Below, piece after piece: positions 19,350 through 28,364 of a DNA stretch of 58,555 nt; position 1 is the first letter of the stretch; every line of letters begins with the position of its first letter. Under the pieces are notes generated by a model that did no database searches, had not been told where the DNA came from, and saw only the letters and a list, made by a program, of their open reading frames with translations. The translations under genes were made by a program, and so were the position numbers. This DNA is from a virus, in the IMG/VR virus record IMGVR_UViG_3300002835_000216, positions 1 to 58,555 of that record; one strand, given 5' to 3'.

Positions 19350-19936
19350 TGGCCCAATTTGGAAAAGACAGATTCCCAGCTAATTATCAATCAGCTGTTG
19401 GAATGGGAGCAAGACAAATGCTTCATCAAAACTCTATTGAATTAGCTACTCTGCTTAAAGAAAATAATATTCTTCAAAACTCAAAAAATATATTTGAATT
19501 AGGCTCAGGACCAGCTCGTAACTTATATTACATTTGGTTAGAAAACCAAAATCTAAATTTATATTGTAGTGACTTATTTAAAGATGCTTCTTTAGAGAGT
19601 ATGCATTCTGAGATTAAAGATAAAGTAACCTTCTTTGAAGGTGACTCTGAAGATATAATTAGGACACAACTAATCCCAGACTTAGATATTTTCTTAGTCT
19701 CAGACCACTTTATGCATCTACAATATGATAAAGCTAAAAAAATTATTGATTGGGTTTGTGATAATTGGAAACCTAAACATATAATGTTAAGGGAATTAAA
19801 AAAAGAGTTTGAAACACCTAACCATCCTAGATTGTATCACAATTACCATCGTTTCTTAGATAATTATGAAATGGTATATGAAGGTGATAGTGCTCAAGAT
19901 TCTTGTTATTTTATTTGGATATTAAAAAGAAAATGA
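19349..19936 (+). CDS. SAM-dependent methyltransferase-like protein
   Basis: 195 aa. IFELGSGPARNLYYI matches the class I motif I (E/DxGxGxG), with LYCSDL as motif II and a D-F-V-D/H region later. It may methylate a sugar or, as the context suggests, an intermediate of the surface glycan. The catalytic specificity is not readable. It begins on the previous stop (TAATG). Confidence 0.65.
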   Translation: MAQFGKDRFPANYQSAVGMGARQMLHQNSIELATLLKENNILQNSKNIFELGSGPARNLYYIWLENQNLNLYCSDLFKDASLESMHSEIKDKVTFFEGDSEDIIRTQLIPDLDIFLVSDHFMHLQYDKAKKIIDWVCDNWKPKHIMLRELKKEFETPNHPRLYHNYHRFLDNYEMVYEGDSAQDSCYFIWILKRK

Positions 19937-20736
19937 TACAAATTATAGCTGAAATAGGATGGAACCATGGTGGTGACATGGACTTAGCCAAGAAAATGAT
20001 TCTAGCCGCTAAAGAAAATGGAGCAACTTATGCTAAGTTCCAAAGTTGGTCTGTCTCTAGACTCAAACCAGGTGAATGGGATAATGATGGTCGTAGAGAA
20101 ATTTATGAAAAGGCAGAATTAACTAAAGAAAGACATATTGAATTAATTGATTATTGTAATCAAGTAGGTATTGAATTTTTATCAAGTGTGTTTAGTATTG
20201 AAGATGCTAAATTATTGATTGAATTAGGAGTTAAAAAAGTTAAAATACCTAGTTTTGAATCTCGTAACCATGAGTTAATTCAATACTGTACTCAAAATTT
20301 TGACTTAGTTTTTATGTCAACCGGTACTTCTACCATACAAGAAATAGAATCAAGCTTGTACATTGAATCAATTACTACTGAAAATCTAATTTTAATGCAT
20401 TGTGTTTCAAGTTATCCTTGTAAACCTAATATGGCTAATTTAATTAAAATGTGGACATTAATGGATCTTTGGCCTAATGTAGGATACTCAGATCACATTG
20501 AAGGAGTAGAATCAGCTAAAGTAGCAATTAGTGAAGGTGCGATTGTAATTGAAAAACATTTCACAATTGATAATGATCTCCCAGGTCGTGATAATAAATT
20601 TGCAATTTTACCTCACCAATTGAAAGATCTTTCAGATTATATTAAAATGAGAGAAGAAATGTTTACCCATCAAGATGATGTACAACAATCAGAATTAGAC
20701 TCAAGAAAACATTATACTGGGAGATTTAATGGCTAG
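19933..20736 (+). CDS. neuB: N-acetylneuraminate synthase-like protein (NeuB family), short form
   Basis: 267 aa, started at the ATG overlapping the previous stop. AEIGWNHGGDMDLAKKMI, KFQSW, FLSSVFS, KIPSFE, STGTSTIQEIE, LMHCVSSYP, GYSDH and IEKHFTID reproduce the TIM-barrel motifs of NeuB, which condenses ManNAc with PEP. Typical NeuB (about 346 aa) ends in an antifreeze-like SAF domain; this protein stops before it. Substrate could be a sialic, legionaminic or pseudaminic precursor. Confidence 0.88.
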   Translation: MIQIIAEIGWNHGGDMDLAKKMILAAKENGATYAKFQSWSVSRLKPGEWDNDGRREIYEKAELTKERHIELIDYCNQVGIEFLSSVFSIEDAKLLIELGVKKVKIPSFESRNHELIQYCTQNFDLVFMSTGTSTIQEIESSLYIESITTENLILMHCVSSYPCKPNMANLIKMWTLMDLWPNVGYSDHIEGVESAKVAISEGAIVIEKHFTIDNDLPGRDNKFAILPHQLKDLSDYIKMREEMFTHQDDVQQSELDSRKHYTGRFNG

Positions 20737-21364
20737 TGTTATAATTAGGAATAAAAATGAAGGAGAATATATAGGTTTTGCCCTTCAATCAGTTATAGAC
20801 CATATCCCAGGAGCTGAAATTCTTGTAGTAGATAATAAATCAACTGATGATTCTATAGAAATAGTAAACCTATTTAAAAATATAGCTAATATAAGAGTAA
20901 TTACTATTGATAATTATAGTCCTGGATTATCTATAATGTTAGGGGCTAAAGAAGCAACTAATGATACTTTATTAGTCTTATCAGCTCATTCACAAATAAC
21001 TCATTTAAACCTAAATGAAGTAAAAGATAATCTAAAAGATTATGTAGCTGTATTTGGTAAACAAACTCCTATTTATAGAGGTAAAAAAATTACTCCACGT
21101 TACATTTGGTCCCATTTTAAAGATGAATTTATAACTAATATGTACTCAGATATAGAAACTAGATATTTTTTACATAATGCATTTTGTTTCTATGATAAAC
21201 AATTTTTATTAAATCATCCTTTTGATTTATCCTTACCTGGTAAAGAAGATAGATATTGGGCTATTGATATGGTAAATCAGGGATACAAGTATTTATATAA
21301 CCCACAACAAAAAGTAAATCACTATTATACTAAAAACGGCGCAACATGGAAAGGAATAGGTTAA
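20729..21364 (+). CDS. Glycosyltransferase family 2
   Basis: 211 aa. SVIIRNKNEGEYIGFALQSV and EILVVDNKSTDDS are the standard GT2 N-terminal motifs; a later LPGKEDRYWAIDM holds the catalytic ED. The usual DxD (here SAH) is not obvious. It overlaps the neighbours by 8 and 19 nt in the sugar operon. Confidence 0.85.
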   Translation: MASVIIRNKNEGEYIGFALQSVIDHIPGAEILVVDNKSTDDSIEIVNLFKNIANIRVITIDNYSPGLSIMLGAKEATNDTLLVLSAHSQITHLNLNEVKDNLKDYVAVFGKQTPIYRGKKITPRYIWSHFKDEFITNMYSDIETRYFLHNAFCFYDKQFLLNHPFDLSLPGKEDRYWAIDMVNQGYKYLYNPQQKVNHYYTKNGATWKGIG

Positions 21365-22212
21365 AAATTTTAATAACAGGTGGGGCAGGTTTTGTAGGAA
21401 CAAACCTAATTAAAACACTTCAAAAAGCTCATCCTAATAGTGAAATCCAAGTTATAGATAATTATGTGACTGGATTTATTAGAAATCATCAAGATGGGGT
21501 TATTTACCATAATGTTGATATTACAACAGATCAAGCCACAGCATTAATGATTTCTTTTCAACCTGATGTAATTTATCATTTAGCAGCTTTAGCTCGTATA
21601 CAACCCTCATTTAAATATCCTACCCCAACATTTAATGCTAATGTTATAGGTACTCAACGAGTATTGGAATATGCTAGGATAAATAAAACCCCAGTTATAT
21701 ACGCAGGTTCAAGCTCAACACATGGTGGGGTGCATAAAAATCCTTATACATTCTCTAAATGGTTAGGTGAAGAACTTTGTATTATGTATTCTAAAGTATA
21801 TGACACTCCTACCATTATAACTCGTTTTTATAACGTTTATGGTGAACATATGATACCAGGCGATCATGCTTACTCTACTGTAGTTCAAATATTTGATGAA
21901 CAACGGATTAAAAATATTCCTTTAACTATAACAGGAGATGGAGAGCAAAGAAGAGATTTTACTCATGTTCTAGACATTTGTGATGCCTTAACAGCTTGTA
22001 TTAACCATCCAGAATTAAGAGCAGAATTTTTTGAATTGGGTAGAGGAGAAAATTTCTCTATTAATGAAATAGCTCAAATGTATTCTCACCCTATAACTTA
22101 CATTCCAGCTAGACCAGGTGAGGCTAAAACTACATTAGCTGATTTTTCTAAAGCAACTGAAATTTTAGGTTACAATCCTTCTAGAAATATTAAAGATTGG
22201 ATTCAAAAATGA
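21346..22212 (+). CDS. NAD-dependent epimerase (UDP-glucose 4-epimerase-like SDR)
   Basis: 288 aa. LITGGAGFVGTNL is the NAD-binding motif; YHLAALA, then SSSTHGG and NPYTFSKWLGEEL (YxxxK), ITRFYNVYG and TITGDGEQRRDFTHVLDI complete the extended-SDR signature. It probably supplies an epimerised nucleotide sugar to the adjacent glycosyltransferases. Confidence 0.88.
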   Translation: MERNRLKILITGGAGFVGTNLIKTLQKAHPNSEIQVIDNYVTGFIRNHQDGVIYHNVDITTDQATALMISFQPDVIYHLAALARIQPSFKYPTPTFNANVIGTQRVLEYARINKTPVIYAGSSSTHGGVHKNPYTFSKWLGEELCIMYSKVYDTPTIITRFYNVYGEHMIPGDHAYSTVVQIFDEQRIKNIPLTITGDGEQRRDFTHVLDICDALTACINHPELRAEFFELGRGENFSINEIAQMYSHPITYIPARPGEAKTTLADFSKATEILGYNPSRNIKDWIQK

Positions 22213-22922
22213 AATTAGCAGTTTACACAGCCCTATTCACTGATGATCCTGATTATCTATATGGGGATATAATCCCATATGAACATGATAAAGCAGGAAT
22301 AGATTATATATGTTTTACTAATAGTCCTTACCTTAAATCTGACTTTTGGGAGATTAGACAAATGGAAGTTTGGAGAGATGGGAGATGGACAGCTAGAAAA
22401 TGTAAAACATCTCCTGAAGAACTACTCCCAGAATATGATGCTTGGTTATGGATGGATAATGAAATATATTTTACTTATGATCCTCATAGTTTATTTGAAA
22501 CACATTTAGGTGAATATGATTTAGCTGTTCATAAACATTGCGATCGTAATTGCCTATACCAGGAAATTCAAGCTGCAGCTGGGAGACAACCTCAAAGAGA
22601 TCCTATTGAAAAATTAATAGGTCAAGGACAAACTTATAAAGAAGAAAATTATCCTGAAAATATAGGCCTATATGAAAATGGTATCCTATATAGAAAGAAT
22701 AATAAGCAAATTAGGTCTTTTAATAAATTATGGTTTGAAGAAACAGCCAAATGGAATACAGAAGATCAAGTATCAATGATGTACTCACTCTGGAAATACC
22801 CAGAAGTAAAAGTAAATGCTTTACATCAAACTTTTGTGATGCATAACTATCAAAATCGTTACTTACCTCTTACAGATCAGTTTAAATGTTTACCCCGTTC
22901 AATGAGGTATGTCAAAGAATAA
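22209..22922 (+). CDS. DUF616-like glycosyltransferase-fold protein
   Basis: 237 aa, ATG on the previous stop. KLAVYTALFTDDPD, YICFTNS, WLWMDNEIYF (D-x-N in the DxD place), DLAVHKH and the TEDQVSMMYSLWK tract match the DUF616 family, whose members are glycosyltransferase-like. Role in glycan assembly is inferred from the operon. Confidence 0.7.
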   Translation: MKLAVYTALFTDDPDYLYGDIIPYEHDKAGIDYICFTNSPYLKSDFWEIRQMEVWRDGRWTARKCKTSPEELLPEYDAWLWMDNEIYFTYDPHSLFETHLGEYDLAVHKHCDRNCLYQEIQAAAGRQPQRDPIEKLIGQGQTYKEENYPENIGLYENGILYRKNNKQIRSFNKLWFEETAKWNTEDQVSMMYSLWKYPEVKVNALHQTFVMHNYQNRYLPLTDQFKCLPRSMRYVKE

Positions 22923-23988
22923 AATTCTTTTATTATTTACTAATCATAGGACAGCTGAAAAGTTATGGCCTATAATACCTGAGTTAGCTAAAACTTATAC
23001 TTTAGATTTATTTTTAGTAGGTTTATTTAGCCCTAAAACACCTTGGGTAGGAGATATTGATGAACGTAAAGAATTTATTAATCTTTATTCTAAACATCTT
23101 AATAAAATAATTGAAGGACCTGGGGTTAAATTCCATGGAGATAGAATAAATGAAGACTTATCTAACTATTTAGATATAGACTCTTATTCTTTAGTTATCT
23201 TTGATGATAATAGACCCATGCCTGAATTTTCTATCCCAGACCTATACCAAAAATTTAAATTAAAAGATATTTTAGTTGTAGGTAATTCTCATGGTAATGA
23301 AGAATATAGTAAAAATCATCTAGCAATAGGGCAAAGTTTTGATAAAGTTTTCACCTTTGGGTATAAAGAAAAATATATTATAGAAACTAATTTTGGAATA
23401 GACTCAAGTAACTTACTTGAAGGTGGTATTCCTCAAAATGATTTACTAAAAAACTATATTAAGGATCCAAAACATATTCTAGTTATAACTAATTTTTTAG
23501 GTAATCGATCCTCTATATTTCCTATTAATTTTGACTCTAACTTCATTAAAAATAGTGGTTTAATTGAATTAAGTAAAGAATATAATTTACCTATAGTAAT
23601 TAAACAAAAAACTAGATTAGACGACCCTAACTATCAGGATAATGTAGAATACATTAAAAGTCTCTTAGATTGTCAAATAATAACCAATAGTACAGACATA
23701 AATCAAATTATAGCTGATTCTGCTTTTGTGATATCTTCCCCTTCAACTTTATCATTTAAACCTATCCAATTAGGCATCCCTACAGTTTTAATTAAAGGAT
23801 CAGGTCAAATAGGTAATTTCTATAATTACCCAGGTCTAGTTGACTTAGATAGAGACCAAATTAGAGAATCTATAGAGTTACAAGCTAATTTTGGAAAGCA
23901 AGAAGACTTCATTAAATTCACTATAAAGGGAGGTGAAGAATTTAACTCAACAAAATACTATACAGACACTATTAAAAGTTTTATATGA
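22909..23988 (+). CDS. GT-B-type glycan transferase/polymerase-like protein
   Basis: 359 aa. An N-terminal Rossmann-like start (KILLLFTNHRTAEKLWPII), a HGN motif (VVGNSHGNEEY), GGIPQNDLL and SSPSTLSFKPIQLGIPTVLI suggest a GT-B fold similar to CDP-glycerol glycerophosphotransferases or capsule transferases. No closer identification is possible by eye. Confidence 0.55.
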   Translation: MSKNKILLLFTNHRTAEKLWPIIPELAKTYTLDLFLVGLFSPKTPWVGDIDERKEFINLYSKHLNKIIEGPGVKFHGDRINEDLSNYLDIDSYSLVIFDDNRPMPEFSIPDLYQKFKLKDILVVGNSHGNEEYSKNHLAIGQSFDKVFTFGYKEKYIIETNFGIDSSNLLEGGIPQNDLLKNYIKDPKHILVITNFLGNRSSIFPINFDSNFIKNSGLIELSKEYNLPIVIKQKTRLDDPNYQDNVEYIKSLLDCQIITNSTDINQIIADSAFVISSPSTLSFKPIQLGIPTVLIKGSGQIGNFYNYPGLVDLDRDQIRESIELQANFGKQEDFIKFTIKGGEEFNSTKYYTDTIKSFI

Positions 23989-24680
23989 AAATAATTTATA
24001 GAATCTCAGATGCTGGTTATAAAAAAGAAAAACCAGACTATATAAATAATGAAAATTGTTTAAAAAATTTTTGCAATATATTTTTTGATTATATATACGA
24101 TATTATAATTTTAGCAGATAATTGTAGTGATGATACTTTAACTATGATTAAAAAGTACATTGATCCTATTAATATAAGAAAAGTATCTGTAGGACATGGC
24201 GCCGGAACATTTAATTTAGCTTTAGATGAAGCTCTACGATGGCATGATAATGAAACTATTTATTTTATAGAAAATGATTATTTACATAAACCAAATAGTC
24301 AAAAAATATTAGAAGAAGGTTTTGAGTTAGGAGCTTCATTTGTAGCATTATATGATCATCCAGACAAATATCTTTCACCCTCTAAAGGTGGAAACCCATA
24401 TTGTGAAGGAGGAGCTGAAGACACTAGAGTATATTTGACTAAATCTACCCATTGGAAAGTCACTAATTCTACAACAATGACATTTGCTGCTAAAGTTAGT
24501 ACTTTAAAAAGAATAGAACCTATCTTAAGAAAATACACTCAAGGATCTTATCCTGAAGACTTTAAAATGTTTCTAGAGCTTAGAGAACAAGGAGAATTAC
24601 TAATAACTCCAATCCCAGGTTATGCTACTCATGGTGAAACAGCTTGGTTATCTCCTTTAACAGATTGGTCACAAATATGA
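23985..24680 (+). CDS. Glycosyltransferase-like protein
   Basis: 231 aa. DIIILADNCSDDTL resembles the GT2 N-terminal tract and YFIENDYLHKP carries an END in place of DxD; GSYPEDFKMFLELR is a plausible catalytic ED region. Not closely recognised. ATGA coupling at both ends. Confidence 0.65.
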   Translation: MKIIYRISDAGYKKEKPDYINNENCLKNFCNIFFDYIYDIIILADNCSDDTLTMIKKYIDPINIRKVSVGHGAGTFNLALDEALRWHDNETIYFIENDYLHKPNSQKILEEGFELGASFVALYDHPDKYLSPSKGGNPYCEGGAEDTRVYLTKSTHWKVTNSTTMTFAAKVSTLKRIEPILRKYTQGSYPEDFKMFLELREQGELLITPIPGYATHGETAWLSPLTDWSQI

Positions 24681-25477
24681 TCTCAGTAATTATCCCAACT
24701 TATAAAGAACCTGAAGTATTAGATTTATGTTTAAAATCTGCTATTGAGGGGCAAAAACATCATAACCAAATAATAGTAGTTATAGATGGATTTTATAATC
24801 TAAATAAAGAAGTATTAGAAAAATATAAAGATTATATTAGTATTCTTAATTTAGAAGAAAATGTTGGATTAAATAGAGCTACTAATTTAGGAGTGTATAA
24901 TGCTTCTTATGATAAAATTCTTATTGTAAATGATGATAATTTATTCCCTCAAGAATGGGATATTAGATTATTAGAAACATACCAAGAAAACTCAGTGATT
25001 GCTCCTAACCAAATTGAACCTATTTCTTCTATGTTTAGGCAATTCCATATCAAAGATTTAGGTCGTGATCCTAAAACATTTGATTTAGAACAATTTTGGA
25101 GTTATGAAAAATCACTCTCAATTTCACCTAATGAAAAAACAGGCTCAACATTACCTATCTTTATGTCTAAAAAAGACTATATGAAGATAGGGGGTTGGGA
25201 TGAAGCTTATCCTGGCGCTTGGGTTGTTGACTGGGACTTTTTCTTAAAATGTGAACTCTCAGGAATGAATATGATTCGTTCTTATAATTGCCATTTTTAC
25301 CATTTTGTATCTATAGGTACTGAGTTAAGTATTGAAGAAAAGATTCAAAAACAAGAAAAAGAACAAAGATGTCATGAATATTTTAAATATAAATGGGGAA
25401 CTTATGCCCAACATAACCCTGAAAATAACTCTAAAATGTTAAATATTTATTCCCATGGAACAGAAGTTAAAGCTTGA
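24677..25477 (+). CDS. Glycosyltransferase family 2
   Basis: 266 aa from the ATG that overlaps the previous stop. ISVIIPTYKEPEVLDLCLKS is the canonical GT2 start, VGLNRATNLGV and ILIVNDDNLFP (DD-N metal site) follow, and GGWDEAYPGAWVVDWDFFLK gives the usual GG-DE...D acceptor motif. It closes the sugar operon; the next genes are unrelated. Confidence 0.9.
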   Translation: MISVIIPTYKEPEVLDLCLKSAIEGQKHHNQIIVVIDGFYNLNKEVLEKYKDYISILNLEENVGLNRATNLGVYNASYDKILIVNDDNLFPQEWDIRLLETYQENSVIAPNQIEPISSMFRQFHIKDLGRDPKTFDLEQFWSYEKSLSISPNEKTGSTLPIFMSKKDYMKIGGWDEAYPGAWVVDWDFFLKCELSGMNMIRSYNCHFYHFVSIGTELSIEEKIQKQEKEQRCHEYFKYKWGTYAQHNPENNSKMLNIYSHGTEVKA

Positions 25478-25769
25478 ATTCCCCCTTGACCTGGAGATTA
25501 AATATGATGACCCAGAAGAATTATTTGAATTGGCTACACAGGAAGAATTTGTTATATTCATGTTCAGTAGTGCATTAGCAGCTATAAAGCAATCTATTCG
25601 TAAAAATAAAAGTGAATGTGTAATATTTAGTATACAAAATTATAATGTAAAAGTAGCTATTAAAAAAGAACATTATAAGATATTTTTAAATAAAGCTATT
25701 AAACATTATGAAACTTTAGAAGACTATTCTAAATGTAGTGAATTAGTAAGTTTAAAATCCAGATTATGA
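25455..25769 (+). CDS. Hypothetical protein
   Basis: 104 aa, overlapping the last glycosyltransferase by 23 nt. Not recognised; helical, Lys/Glu-rich, no Cys pairs or membrane segments. Its stop overlaps the next short ORF (ATGA). Confidence 0.6.
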   Translation: MEQKLKLEFPLDLEIKYDDPEELFELATQEEFVIFMFSSALAAIKQSIRKNKSECVIFSIQNYNVKVAIKKEHYKIFLNKAIKHYETLEDYSKCSELVSLKSRL

Positions 25770-25936
25770 GTTTTTGTTTTTACTATGTACGTCAAGATGA
25801 ATCTAAAGAAATTTTAGGTAAATCTCACTTCACACGTTCAAGATTAGAAGCTGCTAAAGAATTTGCTAAACAAAAACAATTACCCCTTAAAGAATTTCTT
25901 AAAATTTGGGCGGTAGGTAAAAAAGGAATGTTTTAA
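25766..25936 (+). CDS. Hypothetical small protein
   Basis: 56 aa ORF with an ATGA start and TAATG end, so tightly coupled on both sides. Begins MSFCFYYVRQDES and ends AVGKKGMF; one predicted amphipathic helix (SRLEAAKEFAKQKQ). Function unknown. Confidence 0.6.
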   Translation: MSFCFYYVRQDESKEILGKSHFTRSRLEAAKEFAKQKQLPLKEFLKIWAVGKKGMF

Positions 25937-26331
25937 TGAATCCAAAAAAAGATTTTAAAAAATTTTTTCAAAAAATGTTTGATACTCCTGTTGAAATACA
26001 AGGAGAAATTCTTACACCTGAAGAAACAATTAAAAAAAATTTTATCACATTTGTAGATAGCTATAAAACAGCTACAACTCGTTCTCAAGAATTAAATGAT
26101 AAATTTGGTTTAGATCTTTGGGGTTGGGAAGATATATTTGCTAAATCACTTGAAGGTCTCATCAATTATTCTTTTACTCCAGAAGCAGTTGAAGTTATTC
26201 TTTGGTATGTTTATGAACATTCATTAGTTGAAGATGAAGGTGATTATGTTGTAACATATGGAGAAGATGAATATATTATAAAAACTTCCGATGATTTGTA
26301 TAAGTTAGTTTTGCTATTGGAAAAAGAATAG
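25936..26331 (+). CDS. Hypothetical protein
   Basis: 131 aa, unrecognised. Acidic and aromatic (LDLWGWEDIFAKSLEG, VILWYVYEHS), soluble. The compact junctions on both sides indicate co-expression with the neighbouring small genes. Confidence 0.65.
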   Translation: MNPKKDFKKFFQKMFDTPVEIQGEILTPEETIKKNFITFVDSYKTATTRSQELNDKFGLDLWGWEDIFAKSLEGLINYSFTPEAVEVILWYVYEHSLVEDEGDYVVTYGEDEYIIKTSDDLYKLVLLLEKE

Positions 26332-26334
26332 TTA

Positions 26335-26342
26335 TATTTATA
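26335..26342 (+). promoter_or_regulatory. TATTTATA motif before zinc-finger gene
   Basis: TATTTATA 23 nt upstream of the ATG at 26366, directly after the preceding stop codon. Same octamer as other late-type sites here. Confidence 0.3.
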
Positions 26343-26365
26343 CCTTGAAAATAAAGGTTATATGT

Positions 26366-26689
26366 ATGAATCAAACTGAAATAATGATTATAGAATGTCT
26401 TGGGTGTGGTGAACCTATTCACCCTAAACGTTTAGAAATTCTCCCCAATACTAAATACTGCGTTAAATGCTCAGATACAGGTCGTAAACGAGGTGTGACT
26501 GTGCAACGTGGTGAAGGAGATCATTCTTATACAGATGTAGTAATTTTAGAAGAAAAACAATTTATCAATTATATTATTGGTGAGGGAAAAATATCTAAAG
26601 GAGCTAAAAAAGCAGAATTACAAAATTTTGAAGAAGATGATTCCCCTCCTCAAATTAATCTAGATCAACTAGAAAGAGATATTGAGTAA
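26366..26689 (+). CDS. DksA/TraR-type zinc finger protein
   Basis: About 107 aa. CLGCGEPIHPKRLEILPNTKYCVKC is a C4 zinc finger of DksA/TraR type (CxxC-x17-CxxC) near the N-terminus; DksA-like proteins bind the RNA polymerase secondary channel. The coiled-coil hairpin of true DksA is missing, so it may be only a zinc-binding relative. Start chosen at 26366; an upstream in-frame TTG at 26345 would lie within the TATTTATA-containing leader. Confidence 0.75.
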   Translation: MNQTEIMIIECLGCGEPIHPKRLEILPNTKYCVKCSDTGRKRGVTVQRGEGDHSYTDVVILEEKQFINYIIGEGKISKGAKKAELQNFEEDDSPPQINLDQLERDIE

Positions 26690-27327
26690 TGCCTTTACCT
26701 AAACCACTCAGTAAGGAACAAATTTTATCAGCTATGGCAGTTACTAAAAGTAACCGTTCAGCTGCTCGTTACCTTAACTGCAGTTACCATCACTATAAAC
26801 GATACGCTAAACTTTATAAGGATGAGGCAACAGGTGAAACATTATTTAAAAAACATCTAAACCAATCAGGTAAGGGCATTCCTAAATTTTTACCTAACAC
26901 AGGTAAAACCCCTCCACTTAAAGATCTAATTAACGGAATCATTCCTATGACTAATTTTAACCCTGATAAGGTTAAAAAGCGTCTATTTGATGAAGGGTAC
27001 TTAACTGAGGAATGTGCTATATGTGGTTTTAATGAGCGTAGGATAACTGATTATAAAATACCACTCCTACTTCATTTTAAAGATAAAAACACTAAAAACT
27101 ATAGATTAGAAAATATTGAGGTACTTTGTTACAACCATTACTTTCTAACTGTAACTGATATCTTTAACCAAAATGATATCACCCAAATTGAAACTTCAGT
27201 TCCCAAAAACAACACAACTGAACACATTAACTGGGAATTAGATGATTATCAGCTTGAACGTCTAAAAGAATTAGGGTTATATGAGCCACCCAAAGATGAT
27301 GACTTAGACTTAATTTCAAGGATATGA
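26689..27327 (+). CDS. HNH-like zinc protein with N-terminal helix-turn-helix
   Basis: 212 aa. Residues about 8-40 (LSKEQILSAMAVTKSNRSAARYLNCSYHHYKRYAK) look like a helix-turn-helix. Around 112-156, CAICGFNERRITDYKIPLLLHF ... NIEVLCYNHYF resembles an HNH nuclease core with its CxxC zinc knuckle, but the first catalytic His is not in the usual DHI form. It may be a nuclease or a structural relative. Starts on the previous stop (TAATG). Confidence 0.6.
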   Translation: MPLPKPLSKEQILSAMAVTKSNRSAARYLNCSYHHYKRYAKLYKDEATGETLFKKHLNQSGKGIPKFLPNTGKTPPLKDLINGIIPMTNFNPDKVKKRLFDEGYLTEECAICGFNERRITDYKIPLLLHFKDKNTKNYRLENIEVLCYNHYFLTVTDIFNQNDITQIETSVPKNNTTEHINWELDDYQLERLKELGLYEPPKDDDLDLISRI

Positions 27328-27479
27328 AAAATAAAAAGCATGATAAGATAGTTAAAAACTATCAAAAAGAAAAGGCTAAACACCTTGAAAAACTTGCTGA
27401 TAATCTTTTGGCTAACCAAGAAAAATTTGATAAATTTAGAGAGAAGAAAGGCACAGGTAAGTTTTTAGATTTATTTTAA
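27324..27479 (+). CDS. Hypothetical small basic protein
   Basis: 51 aa, ATGA-coupled to the HNH-like gene. Almost wholly helical and charged (KNYQKEKAKHLEKLADNLLANQ), ending KGTGKFLDLF. No family recognised. Confidence 0.55.
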   Translation: MKNKKHDKIVKNYQKEKAKHLEKLADNLLANQEKFDKFREKKGTGKFLDLF

Positions 27480-27495
27480 CTTAAAATTAAAGGTT

Positions 27496-28053
27496 ATGTT
27501 TTATAAATTCAACACTGAAAGTTTAGCTTTTGAAAAAATTAAACTCCATAAAATTTATTTCAATACTGGAGTTATTTTTGTTTTGACTTTGCTTTTAGCT
27601 TATGGGATAGGTAGGATGACTAAGATTTATTCTTTAAGCCCATACGAAAAAGAAGTACTTCTAGTTAATATGGATCATCCCCCATTTAGTGAAGAAGAAT
27701 TAATTGAATTATTAAAAGAACTAAACATTAAATTCCCCCATATTGTTCTAGCTCAAGCACAACTTGAATCCAGTAACTATAACTCAAATATCTTTAAACA
27801 TAATCATAATTTATTTGGGATGCGAGAAGCTAAACAGCGTATAACTACAGCGTTAGGTACTAAACGTAAACATGCATATTATCAAGACTGGACTAAATCT
27901 GTTTATGATTATGGTTATTACCAAGCAACATTCTTAAGTAAAATTAAAACTGAAGAACAATATTTTAGATATTTAGGAAATAGTTATGCTGAAGATCCAA
28001 ATTATTTACTTAAAATTAAAAAACTATCAGCTAAATTAAAAAATAAATTTTAA
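27496..28053 (+). CDS. Membrane-anchored GH73-type endo-beta-N-acetylglucosaminidase (putative lysin)
   Basis: 185 aa. One N-terminal membrane span (about 22-38) is followed by a glucosaminidase domain: PHIVLAQAQLESSNYNSNIF with the catalytic Glu91, HNLFGM, and YYQDWTKSVYDYGYYQ. FlgJ/GH73 enzymes cut peptidoglycan glycan strands. The single anchor suggests a signal-anchor lysin acting in the periplasm at lysis or a wall-processing enzyme. It has a GTTATG start context. Confidence 0.8.
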   Translation: MFYKFNTESLAFEKIKLHKIYFNTGVIFVLTLLLAYGIGRMTKIYSLSPYEKEVLLVNMDHPPFSEEELIELLKELNIKFPHIVLAQAQLESSNYNSNIFKHNHNLFGMREAKQRITTALGTKRKHAYYQDWTKSVYDYGYYQATFLSKIKTEEQYFRYLGNSYAEDPNYLLKIKKLSAKLKNKF

Positions 28054-28055
28054 TA

Positions 28056-28063
28056 TATTTATA
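28056..28063 (+). promoter_or_regulatory. TATTTATA motif after the lysin gene
   Basis: TATTTATA lies 2 nt after the lysin stop and 36 nt before the next start; same octamer as elsewhere. Confidence 0.3.
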
Positions 28064-28099
28064 GCAGTCCGTTATTATTAATTTAACATTTATGTTTAA

Positions 28100-28246
28100 A
28101 TGGCTGCTAAAATCAAATCACAAACAACAGCAACGTTCCAAGAAAAGCCAACAGTAAGTAGACCAGGTGTTCATTCTAAAACTAAAACATCTAAGCTTAA
28201 GTCAAGTAAACTTTATAAAAAAGCCTATAGAGGGCAAGGTAGATAA
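28100..28246 (+). CDS. Small basic phage protein
   Basis: 48 aa. The C-terminal half (HSKTKTSKLKSSKLYKKAYRG) is very Lys/Ser/Tyr-rich and resembles a tail seen in small proteins of other large phages; role unknown, possibly nucleic-acid binding. One nt separates it from the next ORF. Confidence 0.6.
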   Translation: MAAKIKSQTTATFQEKPTVSRPGVHSKTKTSKLKSSKLYKKAYRGQGR

Positions 28247-28247
28247 G

Positions 28248-28364
28248 ATGGCACGTTCAGGAAGAAAAAGAATAAATGGTAAAAGGCCAACTAGTAGAAA
28301 ATCACAAATTAAATTTGAAAAACGATTAAAAAATAACCATGAAATACTTTCTAGGTTAAAATGA
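28248..28364 (+). CDS. Small basic protein
   Basis: 38 aa, strongly basic (MARSGRKRINGKRPTSRKSQ), consistent with RNA or DNA binding. The longer in-frame reading from 28167 is rejected because it overlaps the upstream gene. Ends in ATGA with the next ORF. Confidence 0.5.
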   Translation: MARSGRKRINGKRPTSRKSQIKFEKRLKNNHEILSRLK

